Shown here: positions 1 to 7,516 of the stretch, piece by piece
Numbering within the stretch: the first letter of the stretch is position 1
Layout: every line of letters starts with the position of its first letter
Assembly (NCBI GenBank): GCA_934272785.1
Contig: CAKQSE010000001.1
Span: 75,445 to 139,444, forward strand
Direction of reading: 5' to 3'
Length of the DNA stretch: 64,000 nt
Source: an uncultured Alphaproteobacteria bacterium
GTDB taxonomy: Bacteria; Pseudomonadota; Alphaproteobacteria; Rs-D84
The notes under the pieces: model-generated
Seen by the model: only the letters and a program-made list of their open reading frames with translations
Told to the model about the DNA's origin: nothing
Databases searched by the model: none
Translations under genes and position numbers: made by a program

Positions 1-700
1 TGGACTGCCAAATGACGACCATATGTCAACGGCGCGCGATATTGCGTTGCTGTCTATGGCGGTGTATAAACACTTTCCGCAATATTGGAAATATTTCGGT
101 ATCAGAACGTGGACATATAACGGCAAAACATACACAAACGGAAATCGTCTGTTGGCGTCATACCCGGGGTGTGACGGTATGAAAACCGGTTTCACGAACA
201 AGTCGCGTTATTCTCTGGTTGCCACGGCAAAGCGTGATGGCACGCATTTGATTGTTGTCGTCTTGGGGGCGGAAAACAAGGACGTGCGCGCATCTGTCGC
301 GACCCAGTTATTAAATCGCGGTTTTGCAATGTTGGGGACGGATGCCACAACAGTCGTAAAGAATTCGCCGGTGGCATCGAATGCCGCCCCACAAACAATG
401 TCGGCGGCATACAGTGCGGCAACCGCATCTGCGGCACCAACGTATAACGTCACACCTGCGCGCACGGTGCCGGCAACGTCGGCGGGAAATGCGGGCGTGC
501 AATTTGGTGCATTTTCGTCCCAGAACGCCGCCGCGACCCAGGTTGCAAATGTGAAAAATAAACTGGGCGTTACCGCCACGATTGAGCCCACCGCAAATGG
601 CATGTATCGCGTTCGTGCAAACGGTTTGTCGGATGCCACTGCCGCCGATATTCGCACGCGCGCGTCGGCAATGGGAATTGACTGTTACGTATTTCATTGA
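1..700 (+). CDS. D-alanyl-D-alanine carboxypeptidase with C-terminal SPOR domain (5' end outside window)
   Basis: The reading frame is already open at base 2 and ends with TGA at 698-700, so this is the C-terminal part of a longer gene. The visible protein continues the penicillin-binding (peptidase S11) fold: HMSTARD, then the third active-site triad K-T-G in GMKTGFTNKS (about nt 182-190). An Ala/Ser/Thr-rich linker follows. The last ~70 residues (VQFGAFSSQ to CYVFH) look like a SPOR peptidoglycan-binding domain. The family trims the terminal D-Ala of muropeptide stems in the periplasm; SPOR would target it to denuded septal glycan (inference). The Ser-x-x-Lys nucleophile lies upstream of the window and cannot be checked. 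recR begins 15 nt downstream. Confidence 0.85.
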   Translation, partial: GLPNDDHMSTARDIALLSMAVYKHFPQYWKYFGIRTWTYNGKTYTNGNRLLASYPGCDGMKTGFTNKSRYSLVATAKRDGTHLIVVVLGAENKDVRASVATQLLNRGFAMLGTDATTVVKNSPVASNAAPQTMSAAYSAATASAAPTYNVTPARTVPATSAGNAGVQFGAFSSQNAAATQVANVKNKLGVTATIEPTANGMYRVRANGLSDATAADIRTRASAMGIDCYVFH

Positions 701-715
701 TAAGGTGCGTTTGCA

Positions 716-1315
716 ATGAATCCACTGATTGAAAAATTGATTAAACAATTTGCGCGTCTGCCACGTGTTGGTGCCCGCGGGGGCCAGCGTATTGCCCTGG
801 CACTGTTACAGGATAAAACCGGTCGCGCCGAAATGTTGGCGGCGGCAATTCATGACGCGGTTGAAAATATTGCGCCGTGCCCGAATTGTGGCGTGCTGAC
901 CGACCGGGCGTCGGGGCGGTGTGAATTCTGTCGCAATGCCGCGCGTGCAAATGGCGCGTTGTGCATCGTGCGTGATTTGTCAGATGTTTGGACATTGGAA
1001 AAGTCGGGCGTTTTTCACGGGCGGTATCATATCTTGGGTGGATTGTTGTCTGGGGCGACCGGCACAACACCCGATGATTTAAATATCGGAACATTGCCCG
1101 CCCGCATCGTGGACGAGGGGGTGCACGAAATCATATTCGCATTACCCAACACGGTCGAGGGGAAAACAACCCAGCATTATGTTATGTCGGTAATCGGCAA
1201 CCCGGGGAATGTTACATTTTCTGAATTGGCATCTGGGGTGCCATTGGGTGGTGATTTAGATTACCTGGACGATGGGACGTTATCATTGGCATTTGGGGGA
1301 CGCAAAACAATATGA
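716..1315 (+). CDS. recR: Recombination mediator protein RecR
   Basis: 199 residues, the normal RecR length. An N-terminal helix-hairpin-helix (ARLPRVGARGGQR, about residues 13-25) is followed by a four-cysteine zinc site (C55, C58, C69, C72) and a Toprim segment (IVRDLSDVWTLEKSG onward, then YHILGGLLSG). RecR acts with RecO, and RecF where present, to load RecA on SSB-coated gapped DNA. The ATG at 716 lies 15 nt after the carboxypeptidase stop. The stop overlaps the rsmA start (ATGA at 1312-1315), so the two are probably translationally coupled. dnaX and the YbaB gene, the usual RecR neighbours, are not adjacent here. Confidence 0.97.
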   Translation: MNPLIEKLIKQFARLPRVGARGGQRIALALLQDKTGRAEMLAAAIHDAVENIAPCPNCGVLTDRASGRCEFCRNAARANGALCIVRDLSDVWTLEKSGVFHGRYHILGGLLSGATGTTPDDLNIGTLPARIVDEGVHEIIFALPNTVEGKTTQHYVMSVIGNPGNVTFSELASGVPLGGDLDYLDDGTLSLAFGGRKTI

Positions 1316-2136
1316 CAGACGCAATAAAATCTTTGCCGCCGGTTGCCGAAATGATGCGCGCATCGGGGCTGGAGCCCAAAAAGCAATTCGGACAAAATTT
1401 CTTGTTTGATTTGAATTTGACGGGACGCATCGCGCGCAGTGTGCCGGACATTGAACACACCGACGTTATGGAAATTGGACCGGGACCGGGCGGTCTGACC
1501 CGCGCATTATTGATGGCGGGTGCGCGCCGCGTTATCGCAATTGAAAAAGACCCAACAACAAAACCCATTTTAGATAAAATTGCCGCCGCCGCAGATGGTC
1601 GTTTGACCGTTATTTATGGTGACGCATTGCGTGTTGATACGCGCGCACTGGATTTAACCGAATACGCAATATGCGCAAATTTGCCATATAACGTTGGCAC
1701 AGAATTATTTACGCGGTGGCTGGTCGCGGTGGCGTCTGGCGCGCCAATAAAATCCATGACATTGATGTTCCAGCGCGAGGTGGCGCAACGTATCACCGCG
1801 CGCGTGGGCGATGAACAATACGGTCGCCTGGCGGTTTTAACGTCACTGATTGCTGATGCCAAGATTTTGTTTGATGTGCCCAATACCGCGTTTGTTCCGC
1901 GCCCACGCGTTCAATCGGCGGTCGTATCGGTAATTCCAAATTCGGCCAAGATTCACAATATCGGCGACGTGCAAAAATTGGAACAAATCACCGCCAAATT
2001 ATTTGGCCAGCGTCGCAAGATGATACGTGGAATTATTCCAAACGTTGATTGGGCAAAATATGGATTGACTGGGACCGAACGCGCCGAAGAATTATCGCCT
2101 GAAAAATTTTTACAATTGTCACGCGATTTGATATAA
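1312..2136 (+). CDS. rsmA: 16S rRNA adenine(1518/1519)-N6 dimethyltransferase RsmA (KsgA)
   Basis: 274 residues, full length. It contains the SAM-binding motif EIGPGPGGLT (about residues 54-63), the acidic ribose-binding IEKD, and the catalytic NLPYNVGT motif (about 123-130) of rRNA adenine dimethylases; FVPRP lies in the C-terminal half. The enzyme dimethylates two adjacent adenines in helix 45 of 16S rRNA late in 30S assembly. The start overlaps the recR stop by four bases. The next gene starts 41 nt downstream after a GGGGGAGAGGGGG ribosome-binding tract. Confidence 0.96.
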   Translation: MTDAIKSLPPVAEMMRASGLEPKKQFGQNFLFDLNLTGRIARSVPDIEHTDVMEIGPGPGGLTRALLMAGARRVIAIEKDPTTKPILDKIAAAADGRLTVIYGDALRVDTRALDLTEYAICANLPYNVGTELFTRWLVAVASGAPIKSMTLMFQREVAQRITARVGDEQYGRLAVLTSLIADAKILFDVPNTAFVPRPRVQSAVVSVIPNSAKIHNIGDVQKLEQITAKLFGQRRKMIRGIIPNVDWAKYGLTGTERAEELSPEKFLQLSRDLI

Positions 2137-2177
2137 TACCTGTGACATAAATCAATGGGGGAGAGGGGGACCACACT

Positions 2178-3881
2178 ATGACAGCATCATTGTCAATATT
2201 ACTGTTTATCACGGTTGTTTTTGCATTGGTTTTTGCACTGCGCCTGGCGCGGATTGGGGCACTGGTTGCGTTTTTATTGGCGGGTATAATCGCCGGTCCA
2301 TATGTGTTGAATTTATTCCAATTGACAGATAATTGGTCCACGCTGGGCAATCTGGGAATAATGTTCCTGTGGTTCATGTTGGGACTGGGGATAAATATGC
2401 GTCGCCTGTGGGGATTGCGTCGTGCGATATTTGGTTTTGGCGCGGCCCAGGTTTTAATGGTTGTGGCGATGTTGTTCCCGTTGCTGTTTGGGTTGACCGG
2501 CTGGTCCATTATGGGATGCGTTATGGTGGCGTTGATGCTGTCAATGTCCAGCACATCCGAAGATATGCAATTACTGGCAGACCGTAACCAGATAAACACG
2601 GAAATGGGTCGGCAAACATTTTCTATTTTGTTATTCCAAGATTTACTGGCGATTCCGCTGTTGGCGATGATGCCGGTGCTGGCGGGGAAATCATTTAACT
2701 TTGGCGCAATGGCGATTGACGTATTGGTGTGGTCGGTTGTCCTGGTGCTGGGCGTGGTGGTTATTGGTCGGTTCGTTTTAAACCCACTGATGCGCCAGGT
2801 CGCGCGCCTGAAATCCAAAGAGGCATTTTTGCTGGCGATTTTGTTGAATATTGCACTGTGGGCGGGCATTGCCGATTGGATTGGTATGCCGGTCGGATTG
2901 GGCGCGTTCTTGGCGGGTATGTTGCTGTCTGAAACGATTTATAATCACCAGGTCAACGCCGAAATCAGTCCGTATGCGATGTTGTTCCTGGCGTTCTTTT
3001 TCATATCATTGGGTATGAGTTTGAATTTATCCGTCCTGGGGCATTATTGGTATATCGTGCTGGCGGGTGTTATTGGTTTGGTCGCGGCAAAGTTTGTTGC
3101 GATATTTATGGTCGCGCGTGTCCGTCGTGTTGGTGTGCCAGATGCGGTGATGATTGCGCTGGTCCTGTCCCAGGCGGGCGAATTCGGTTTGTTGATGTTA
3201 CAGACAATGCGCACATCAGGCATTGACGCAATCCCTGCATCGCACCAAGAGGTTCTGACGGCGATAATCATGCTGTCGATAATGGCGACGCCACTATTGT
3301 TGGCGGTGTTTGACCGTCTGCAACGCACCGGGAAATTATTCAGCCCCAGCATTATGCCATCGCGTCCACGTGCGTCTGATCGTCCGGCGGTTGTGATTTG
3401 CGGGTTTGGCCGTGTGGGTCAAATCGTTGCCCAAATGTTACAGGCCCAGAAAATATCATACGTTGCGCTGGATATGGATGTAAATACTGTAATGTTGGGA
3501 CGCGAACACGGATATAACGTTGTCTATGGCAATTCAACAAATGCCGATGTTTTGACGGATGTTGGCCTGACCCCGCGCAAGACGCGTGCGGTTGTGGTCG
3601 CGTTGGACAATGCGTCAACGGCGCGTGATGCCGTTATCACGGTGCGTGAAATTGCGCCACGTGTGCGTGTGTTTGCGCGTGCGCGTAACCTGACGGAATC
3701 AAAGTTATTGTTAAAAGAGGGGGCGCAAATCGCATTGCCCGAAACAATTGAAAGTTCGCTGTTCCTGGGCTATGGCGTGTTGGAACACATGGGTGTGTCC
3801 CAGGGCGCAATCACCCGAATATTGAACGAATTGCGCGACGATAATTACGCCCGCGTTGATAACCCAGTGTCGGATAAATAG
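2178..3881 (+). CDS. CPA2-family cation:proton antiporter with TrkA-N domain (KefB/KefC-like)
   Basis: 567 residues. The first ~380 are a run of hydrophobic helices typical of the Na+/H+ exchanger fold (SSTSEDMQLLADRN and FLLFQDLLAIPLL-like segments). From about residue 400 a Rossmann RCK/TrkA-N domain begins with CGFGRVGQIVA and continues through YGNSTNADVL. The family exports K+ (or Na+) in exchange for H+ across the inner membrane, gated by NAD(H) or glutathione adducts on the RCK domain. The C-terminus stops soon after the TrkA-N fold and no separate TrkA-C domain is clear. A purine-rich Shine-Dalgarno tract precedes ATG 2178. The exact ion cannot be told from sequence. Confidence 0.9.
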   Translation: MTASLSILLFITVVFALVFALRLARIGALVAFLLAGIIAGPYVLNLFQLTDNWSTLGNLGIMFLWFMLGLGINMRRLWGLRRAIFGFGAAQVLMVVAMLFPLLFGLTGWSIMGCVMVALMLSMSSTSEDMQLLADRNQINTEMGRQTFSILLFQDLLAIPLLAMMPVLAGKSFNFGAMAIDVLVWSVVLVLGVVVIGRFVLNPLMRQVARLKSKEAFLLAILLNIALWAGIADWIGMPVGLGAFLAGMLLSETIYNHQVNAEISPYAMLFLAFFFISLGMSLNLSVLGHYWYIVLAGVIGLVAAKFVAIFMVARVRRVGVPDAVMIALVLSQAGEFGLLMLQTMRTSGIDAIPASHQEVLTAIIMLSIMATPLLLAVFDRLQRTGKLFSPSIMPSRPRASDRPAVVICGFGRVGQIVAQMLQAQKISYVALDMDVNTVMLGREHGYNVVYGNSTNADVLTDVGLTPRKTRAVVVALDNASTARDAVITVREIAPRVRVFARARNLTESKLLLKEGAQIALPETIESSLFLGYGVLEHMGVSQGAITRILNELRDDNYARVDNPVSDK

Positions 3882-3970
3882 CGACCCATAAAACAATGTC
3901 CCGGAAACGGGACATTTTATTTGCATTTGCGTGCGCACATTGGTATATTTCGGCGTATAGGGACGGAAAA

Positions 3971-4516
3971 ATGAAAAAGAATATATTACTGTGTATTGCA
4001 ATTATTGTGGCGGCGGTCGCGCTGGACGCGGTGACCAAGGGGGCATTGCTGTATCTGATAACAGGTGGCGTGCCGGTGTCGGGCCCGGCGTGGGACATTG
4101 TGCCGGTGCCGTATTTGATGGCACATGTGACCGATTGGTTTAACATTGTGTTCACATGGAACCCGGGCGCATCGTTTTCAATGCTGCGCACTGTGGGCGA
4201 GGGGGCGCCCCTGCTTATCGTGCTGGCCACGGGATTTATAATCGGCTTTATCGGGTATTACCTGTTTGCACGCGCAGAAAAATATGAACGCGTGCCACTG
4301 GCGTTGATTGTTGGTGGGGCGTTGGGAAATCTGATTGACCGTGTGCGTTTTGGCGCGGTGGTGGATTTCTTAGACTTTCATATTGGTGGGGCACATTGGC
4401 CGGCATTTAATGTCGCCGACATTTGCATTTGTGTGGGTGTTGCACTATATATCTTGAACTGGGTTATTGCGCGTCGTCGTTGCATGGCGTCTGTTAAATC
4501 AAAGGGTAAAAAGTAA
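3971..4516 (+). CDS. lspA: Prolipoprotein signal peptidase LspA
   Basis: 181 residues starting at ATG 3971, preceded by GGACGG; an upstream in-frame ATG at 3896 would add a sequence without a ribosome-binding site. There are four hydrophobic segments. The family motifs are FTWNPGASFSM, GALGNLIDRVRFG and WPAFNVADICI, which include the two catalytic aspartates (LIDR and VAD). LspA removes the signal peptide from lipid-modified prolipoproteins in the inner membrane; a likely client in this window is the phospholipase D lipoprotein at 28635-30224. The stop TAA shares its last base with the yidC ATG at 4516. Confidence 0.95.
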   Translation: MKKNILLCIAIIVAAVALDAVTKGALLYLITGGVPVSGPAWDIVPVPYLMAHVTDWFNIVFTWNPGASFSMLRTVGEGAPLLIVLATGFIIGFIGYYLFARAEKYERVPLALIVGGALGNLIDRVRFGAVVDFLDFHIGGAHWPAFNVADICICVGVALYILNWVIARRRCMASVKSKGKK

Positions 4517-6084
4517 TGGTAAAATATTTGGATAATAATTCGGGCTTTGCCCAGTGGAATGCGAATAAAAACGCCACGACCAAGAAATCAATGTTTGGAT
4601 CGTTCTTGTGGTGGTGCGTGCTGTTTTTTGCGGCGTGGTGGGCAATTGGCGCAATCATGTCACCAAAGCAGCAGGCCCCCGTTGCCACCGAACCAGAACC
4701 TGTGTTGGATTTGTCGGCGGTCCCGGCGCACACCACGGCGTCTGATAAAATCACGGCAACGGTGCGCGGCCTGCGCGTATCAAACGTCACATTGGCTGAT
4801 TTCGCGGACCAGGGCGATGCGTCTGACGCGGCGCGCGTAACATTATTGAACGGCCCACACGATTTTGCCGAGGTTGGCGTCATCGCCACCGGAACATCGG
4901 CCCCAACACCGGAAACCGTTTGGAATAAAAACGGTGATGCGTTCACATGGCGTAATTCTGATGGTGTTGAATATCGCCGCACGGTGACGGTCGATGGATA
5001 CATTGTCACAATCAACGATGAAATCAAGAACAAGTCCGCGCACGATATCACGGTTACACCATATGCGCGCGTTGTGCGTGACGCCGGTCAGAAATCGTCC
5101 AGTGGCGTTTATACCGGTATGGTTGCGTATGTAAATTCTGATGTAGAACACAACGATTGGTATAAACTGGACAAGAAATCATACGCGTATTCAACGACAA
5201 ATGGTTTTGCGGGCTTTGCCGACCAGTATTGGGAAACGATTGTTCAACTGGACAGCCCGGATCAAACCATACGTGGCAAAAAGGCGTTTGGCACCACATA
5301 TCAAACAGACGTTGCCGCGGCGGCGGTTCCTGTGCCGGCGGGTGGCGACAAAACAATTACAACGCGCATATTTGCCGGCCCACGTGACCAGAACGTTTTG
5401 TCGGGTGCATCTGGCGTAATTGCGGGAATTGATGAAACCGTGGATTATGGTTGGTTCTGGTTCTTGGCACGACCAATGCTGTGGGCGTTAAACGGGCTGT
5501 ATGCGATTGTTGGCAATTACGGGATTGCGATTATCCTGTTCACATTGCTGTTGCGTTTGGCGATATGGCCACTGACGCGCAAGTCATACACATCAATGAT
5601 TACCATGCAAAAGATGCAGCCGGAAATGGCGCGTATCCAGAAACTGTATGCGAACGATAAAATGCGTCTGCAAATGGAAATGGTGCGCCTGTATCAGACA
5701 CACAAGACATCACCGATGTCGGGCTGTCTGCCGATGTTGATCCAGATTCCGATATTCTTTGCGTTATACAAGGCGTTACTGGTATCCGTTCCAATGCGCA
5801 GTGCGGGATTCCTGTGGATATCTGATTTGGCGGCGATGGATCCATACTTTATATTGCCGATATTGATGGGGGCGACGATGTGGTGGCAATCGCGTCTGCA
5901 AACCGTTGCCCGGACCGCATCTGGCAATGACGCCGTTGCCCAGACCCAGCGCGTTATGAAATGGATGCCGGTGATATTCACGTTCTTGTTTGCATGGATG
6001 CCGGCGGGATTGGTGCTGTATTGGACGGTATCGAACCTGTTTGGTATTGCCCAGATGCAGATAATTAAACGCACATCAAAATAA
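4516..6084 (+). CDS. yidC: Membrane protein insertase YidC
   Basis: 522 residues with Gram-negative YidC architecture: an N-terminal anchor (SFLWWCVLFFAAWWAIGAIM, about residues 28-47), a large periplasmic beta domain to about residue 300, then the conserved insertase core with NYGIAIILFTLLLRLAIWPL, SPMSGCLPMLIQIPIFFALY and FAWMPAGLVLYWTVSNLFG. It inserts and folds inner-membrane proteins alone or with SecYEG. It is not in the usual rpmH-rnpA-yidC context but coupled by a one-base stop/start overlap to lspA. A strong intrinsic terminator follows directly. Confidence 0.97.
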   Translation: MVKYLDNNSGFAQWNANKNATTKKSMFGSFLWWCVLFFAAWWAIGAIMSPKQQAPVATEPEPVLDLSAVPAHTTASDKITATVRGLRVSNVTLADFADQGDASDAARVTLLNGPHDFAEVGVIATGTSAPTPETVWNKNGDAFTWRNSDGVEYRRTVTVDGYIVTINDEIKNKSAHDITVTPYARVVRDAGQKSSSGVYTGMVAYVNSDVEHNDWYKLDKKSYAYSTTNGFAGFADQYWETIVQLDSPDQTIRGKKAFGTTYQTDVAAAAVPVPAGGDKTITTRIFAGPRDQNVLSGASGVIAGIDETVDYGWFWFLARPMLWALNGLYAIVGNYGIAIILFTLLLRLAIWPLTRKSYTSMITMQKMQPEMARIQKLYANDKMRLQMEMVRLYQTHKTSPMSGCLPMLIQIPIFFALYKALLVSVPMRSAGFLWISDLAAMDPYFILPILMGATMWWQSRLQTVARTASGNDAVAQTQRVMKWMPVIFTFLFAWMPAGLVLYWTVSNLFGIAQMQIIKRTSK

Positions 6085-6108
6085 AAACGCCCCATCGGGG
6101 CGTTTTTG
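6083..6108 (+). terminator. Intrinsic terminator after yidC
   Basis: Palindrome AACGCCCC-at-CGGGGCGTT followed by a T run, starting at the yidC stop codon. The A run on the left means it could also work on the other strand. Confidence 0.9.
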
Positions 6109-6142
6109 TAAAATTATTAGATAATACAGATTGGGGGACGCT

Positions 6143-6517
6143 ATGAATGCAGAGTTAGAATCCGAAATCATCAAGGTAATTAAATCCTGTGATGTTAAAT
6201 ACAATGAATTGCGGGGCAATTACATATATACCGTTCATGATGCAACGGGTATGAAAATAATAGAGGTATGCGGTGGTCCCGGATTTGATCTGCAAACGGT
6301 CCGGGTAAATGGCCAGATTGTCGGCAGTTATCGTTTCACCGTGGCCGCGTGTGTCCCGCCCGCGATTTTGCAAGAATCCCGCAGTGTCCACAACATTACC
6401 ATGGCGTGCCAGACCAGATATCGTGAACTGGAAACAATGAAAAAGAATAAGGAATCAACAGAAAACGCAGACCAAATTGCGCTGGCGTTCTTGCGTTCAC
6501 GGGTCAAGACAAAATAG
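6143..6517 (+). CDS. Small protein of unknown function
   Basis: 124 residues from ATG 6143, which has GGGGGA at the right distance; a TTG four codons upstream is less likely. No family recognised. It is soluble-looking, with one Cys in the N-terminal strand (SCDVKYNELRGNY), CGGPGFD in the middle, and a charged Lys/Glu-rich helix at the C-terminus (ETMKKNKESTENADQ). Codon use resembles its neighbours. It stands alone between the yidC terminator and a convergent gene, whose last 14 bases overlap its 3' end. Confidence 0.7.
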   Translation: MNAELESEIIKVIKSCDVKYNELRGNYIYTVHDATGMKIIEVCGGPGFDLQTVRVNGQIVGSYRFTVAACVPPAILQESRSVHNITMACQTRYRELETMKKNKESTENADQIALAFLRSRVKTK

Positions 6518-6869
6518 TGTCACAGCAACGGGCCAGGTATTTAAACAGTGCGTCCGGCGTTTGAATTCGTTTGTGGCGCAGGCCGATAACGCGCTTTGTA
6601 AAATCAACACATGTTATGCCACCGCGCGCGCCCACATCGGGGGTGATATTTGGCGCGCAAATAAATTCCCATCCATGCGCGCGCAGTATGTTTATATCGC
6701 GCGCATTTAATGTAACCCGCGCAATATTGCGACGGGTTACGAATTGATACATAACAAACGGTTTCTGTGCGCCGGGGCGGACAATTATGGGGGCGCAGTG
6801 CCGAAAGTGACGACATAATATTCGTGGCAAAATTTTTGACGTTTTCACAGAAAATGCAATTATAACCAT
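6504..6869 (-). CDS. Small conserved-looking protein of unknown function
   Basis: 121 residues; ATG at 6869 with AAAGGA about nine bases upstream. The sequence begins MVIIAFSVKTSKILPRILCR and has FVTRRNIARVTLNARDINIL and HGWEFICAPNITPDVGARGG, a mixed alpha/beta composition without signal peptide or membrane segment. I do not recognise a named family. It lies 15 nt downstream of the 117-residue gene on the same strand, so the two probably form an operon. The 3' end overlaps the convergent gene by 14 nt. Confidence 0.65.
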   Translation of the reverse strand: MVIIAFSVKTSKILPRILCRHFRHCAPIIVRPGAQKPFVMYQFVTRRNIARVTLNARDINILRAHGWEFICAPNITPDVGARGGITCVDFTKRVIGLRHKRIQTPDALFKYLARCCDTILS

Positions 6870-6884
6870 TGTGACAATCCTTTT

Positions 6885-7238
6885 TTATTCCTGGGAAATC
6901 CAACCGCGTGCGATTGCGGCATCACCGATTGTCTGCATTGCACGCCGCCATAAATCTGCCGCCCGATTTTCGGCCCAGATATATTGATGTGGTGCGCGTC
7001 GGCGGTCCCCGAATTCCTTCATCACGCGTAATTGTTCATCAGATAATTTCCCACACAGATATAATTTTGTTACCAGCGTTTCCACATCGACCAATTCGGC
7101 AACGCGGCGTGTGGCACAGTCGCGTGGTCGCATAAATGCATTGCGAACAGATTTAGAATACAGAAACCAAAACCACATTTGTTCTGCACTGTGAAATTTT
7201 TCTGGTGCGTATTCTGGTTGAATGTGTTGTGCTGTCAT
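6885..7238 (-). CDS. Small protein of unknown function, first gene of a two-gene operon
   Basis: 117 residues; the start at 7238 has an excellent ribosome-binding site (AGGAGGAG). The protein is rich in aromatic and basic residues (FHSAEQMWFWFLYSKSV, MRPRDCATRRVAELVDVE) and ends in WRRAMQTIGDAAIARGW. It resembles in layout a group of uncharacterised alphaproteobacterial proteins with an aromatic MWFWF-like start followed by an RPC-type motif; this is from memory and unverified. No catalytic motif is visible. It is separated from the VirB10 gene upstream on the same strand by two terminators, so it is a separate transcription unit. Confidence 0.7.
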   Translation of the reverse strand: MTAQHIQPEYAPEKFHSAEQMWFWFLYSKSVRNAFMRPRDCATRRVAELVDVETLVTKLYLCGKLSDEQLRVMKEFGDRRRAPHQYIWAENRAADLWRRAMQTIGDAAIARGWISQE

Positions 7239-7410
7239 TTTTTTCTCCTCCTGTTGTATTTAATTTATGTGGCACAGGAATAAATTCCTGTGCCATGATA
7301 TATAGACCAACAATTGACGTATGTAAAATATTACAACCGTTGGTTGAAATCAGAATCGGAAAACCGATTCATTACGCGATTTTTAATTTATATAAACGAA
7401 TCGCGAAATA

Positions 7411-7437
7411 AATAAAAAACGCGCCACGGCGCGTTTG
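7411..7437 (-). terminator. Second terminator downstream of virB10
   Basis: Read on the minus strand, AAACGCGCC-gt-GGCGCGTTT is followed by a T-rich run. It backs up the hairpin right after the virB10 stop. Confidence 0.75.
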
Positions 7438-7486
7438 GTATTTGTGGGTGATGGTATGGTGATGTGTAACGGACTCCTTTGGTATA

Positions 7487-7514
7487 AAAATAAACCCGCC
7501 ATGTGGCGGGTGTG
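7487..7514 (-). terminator. Terminator directly after virB10
   Basis: Minus-strand hairpin CCCGCCA-ca-TGGCGGG followed by TTTATTTTTAT, beginning three bases after the virB10 stop codon. Confidence 0.8.
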
Positions 7515-7516
7515 GA

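Noticed and set aside
2033..2869. 278-residue reading frame antisense to rsmA and the antiporter gene
   Set aside because: Spans two well-supported genes on the opposite strand, with Asn/Ile/Thr-rich low-complexity sequence.
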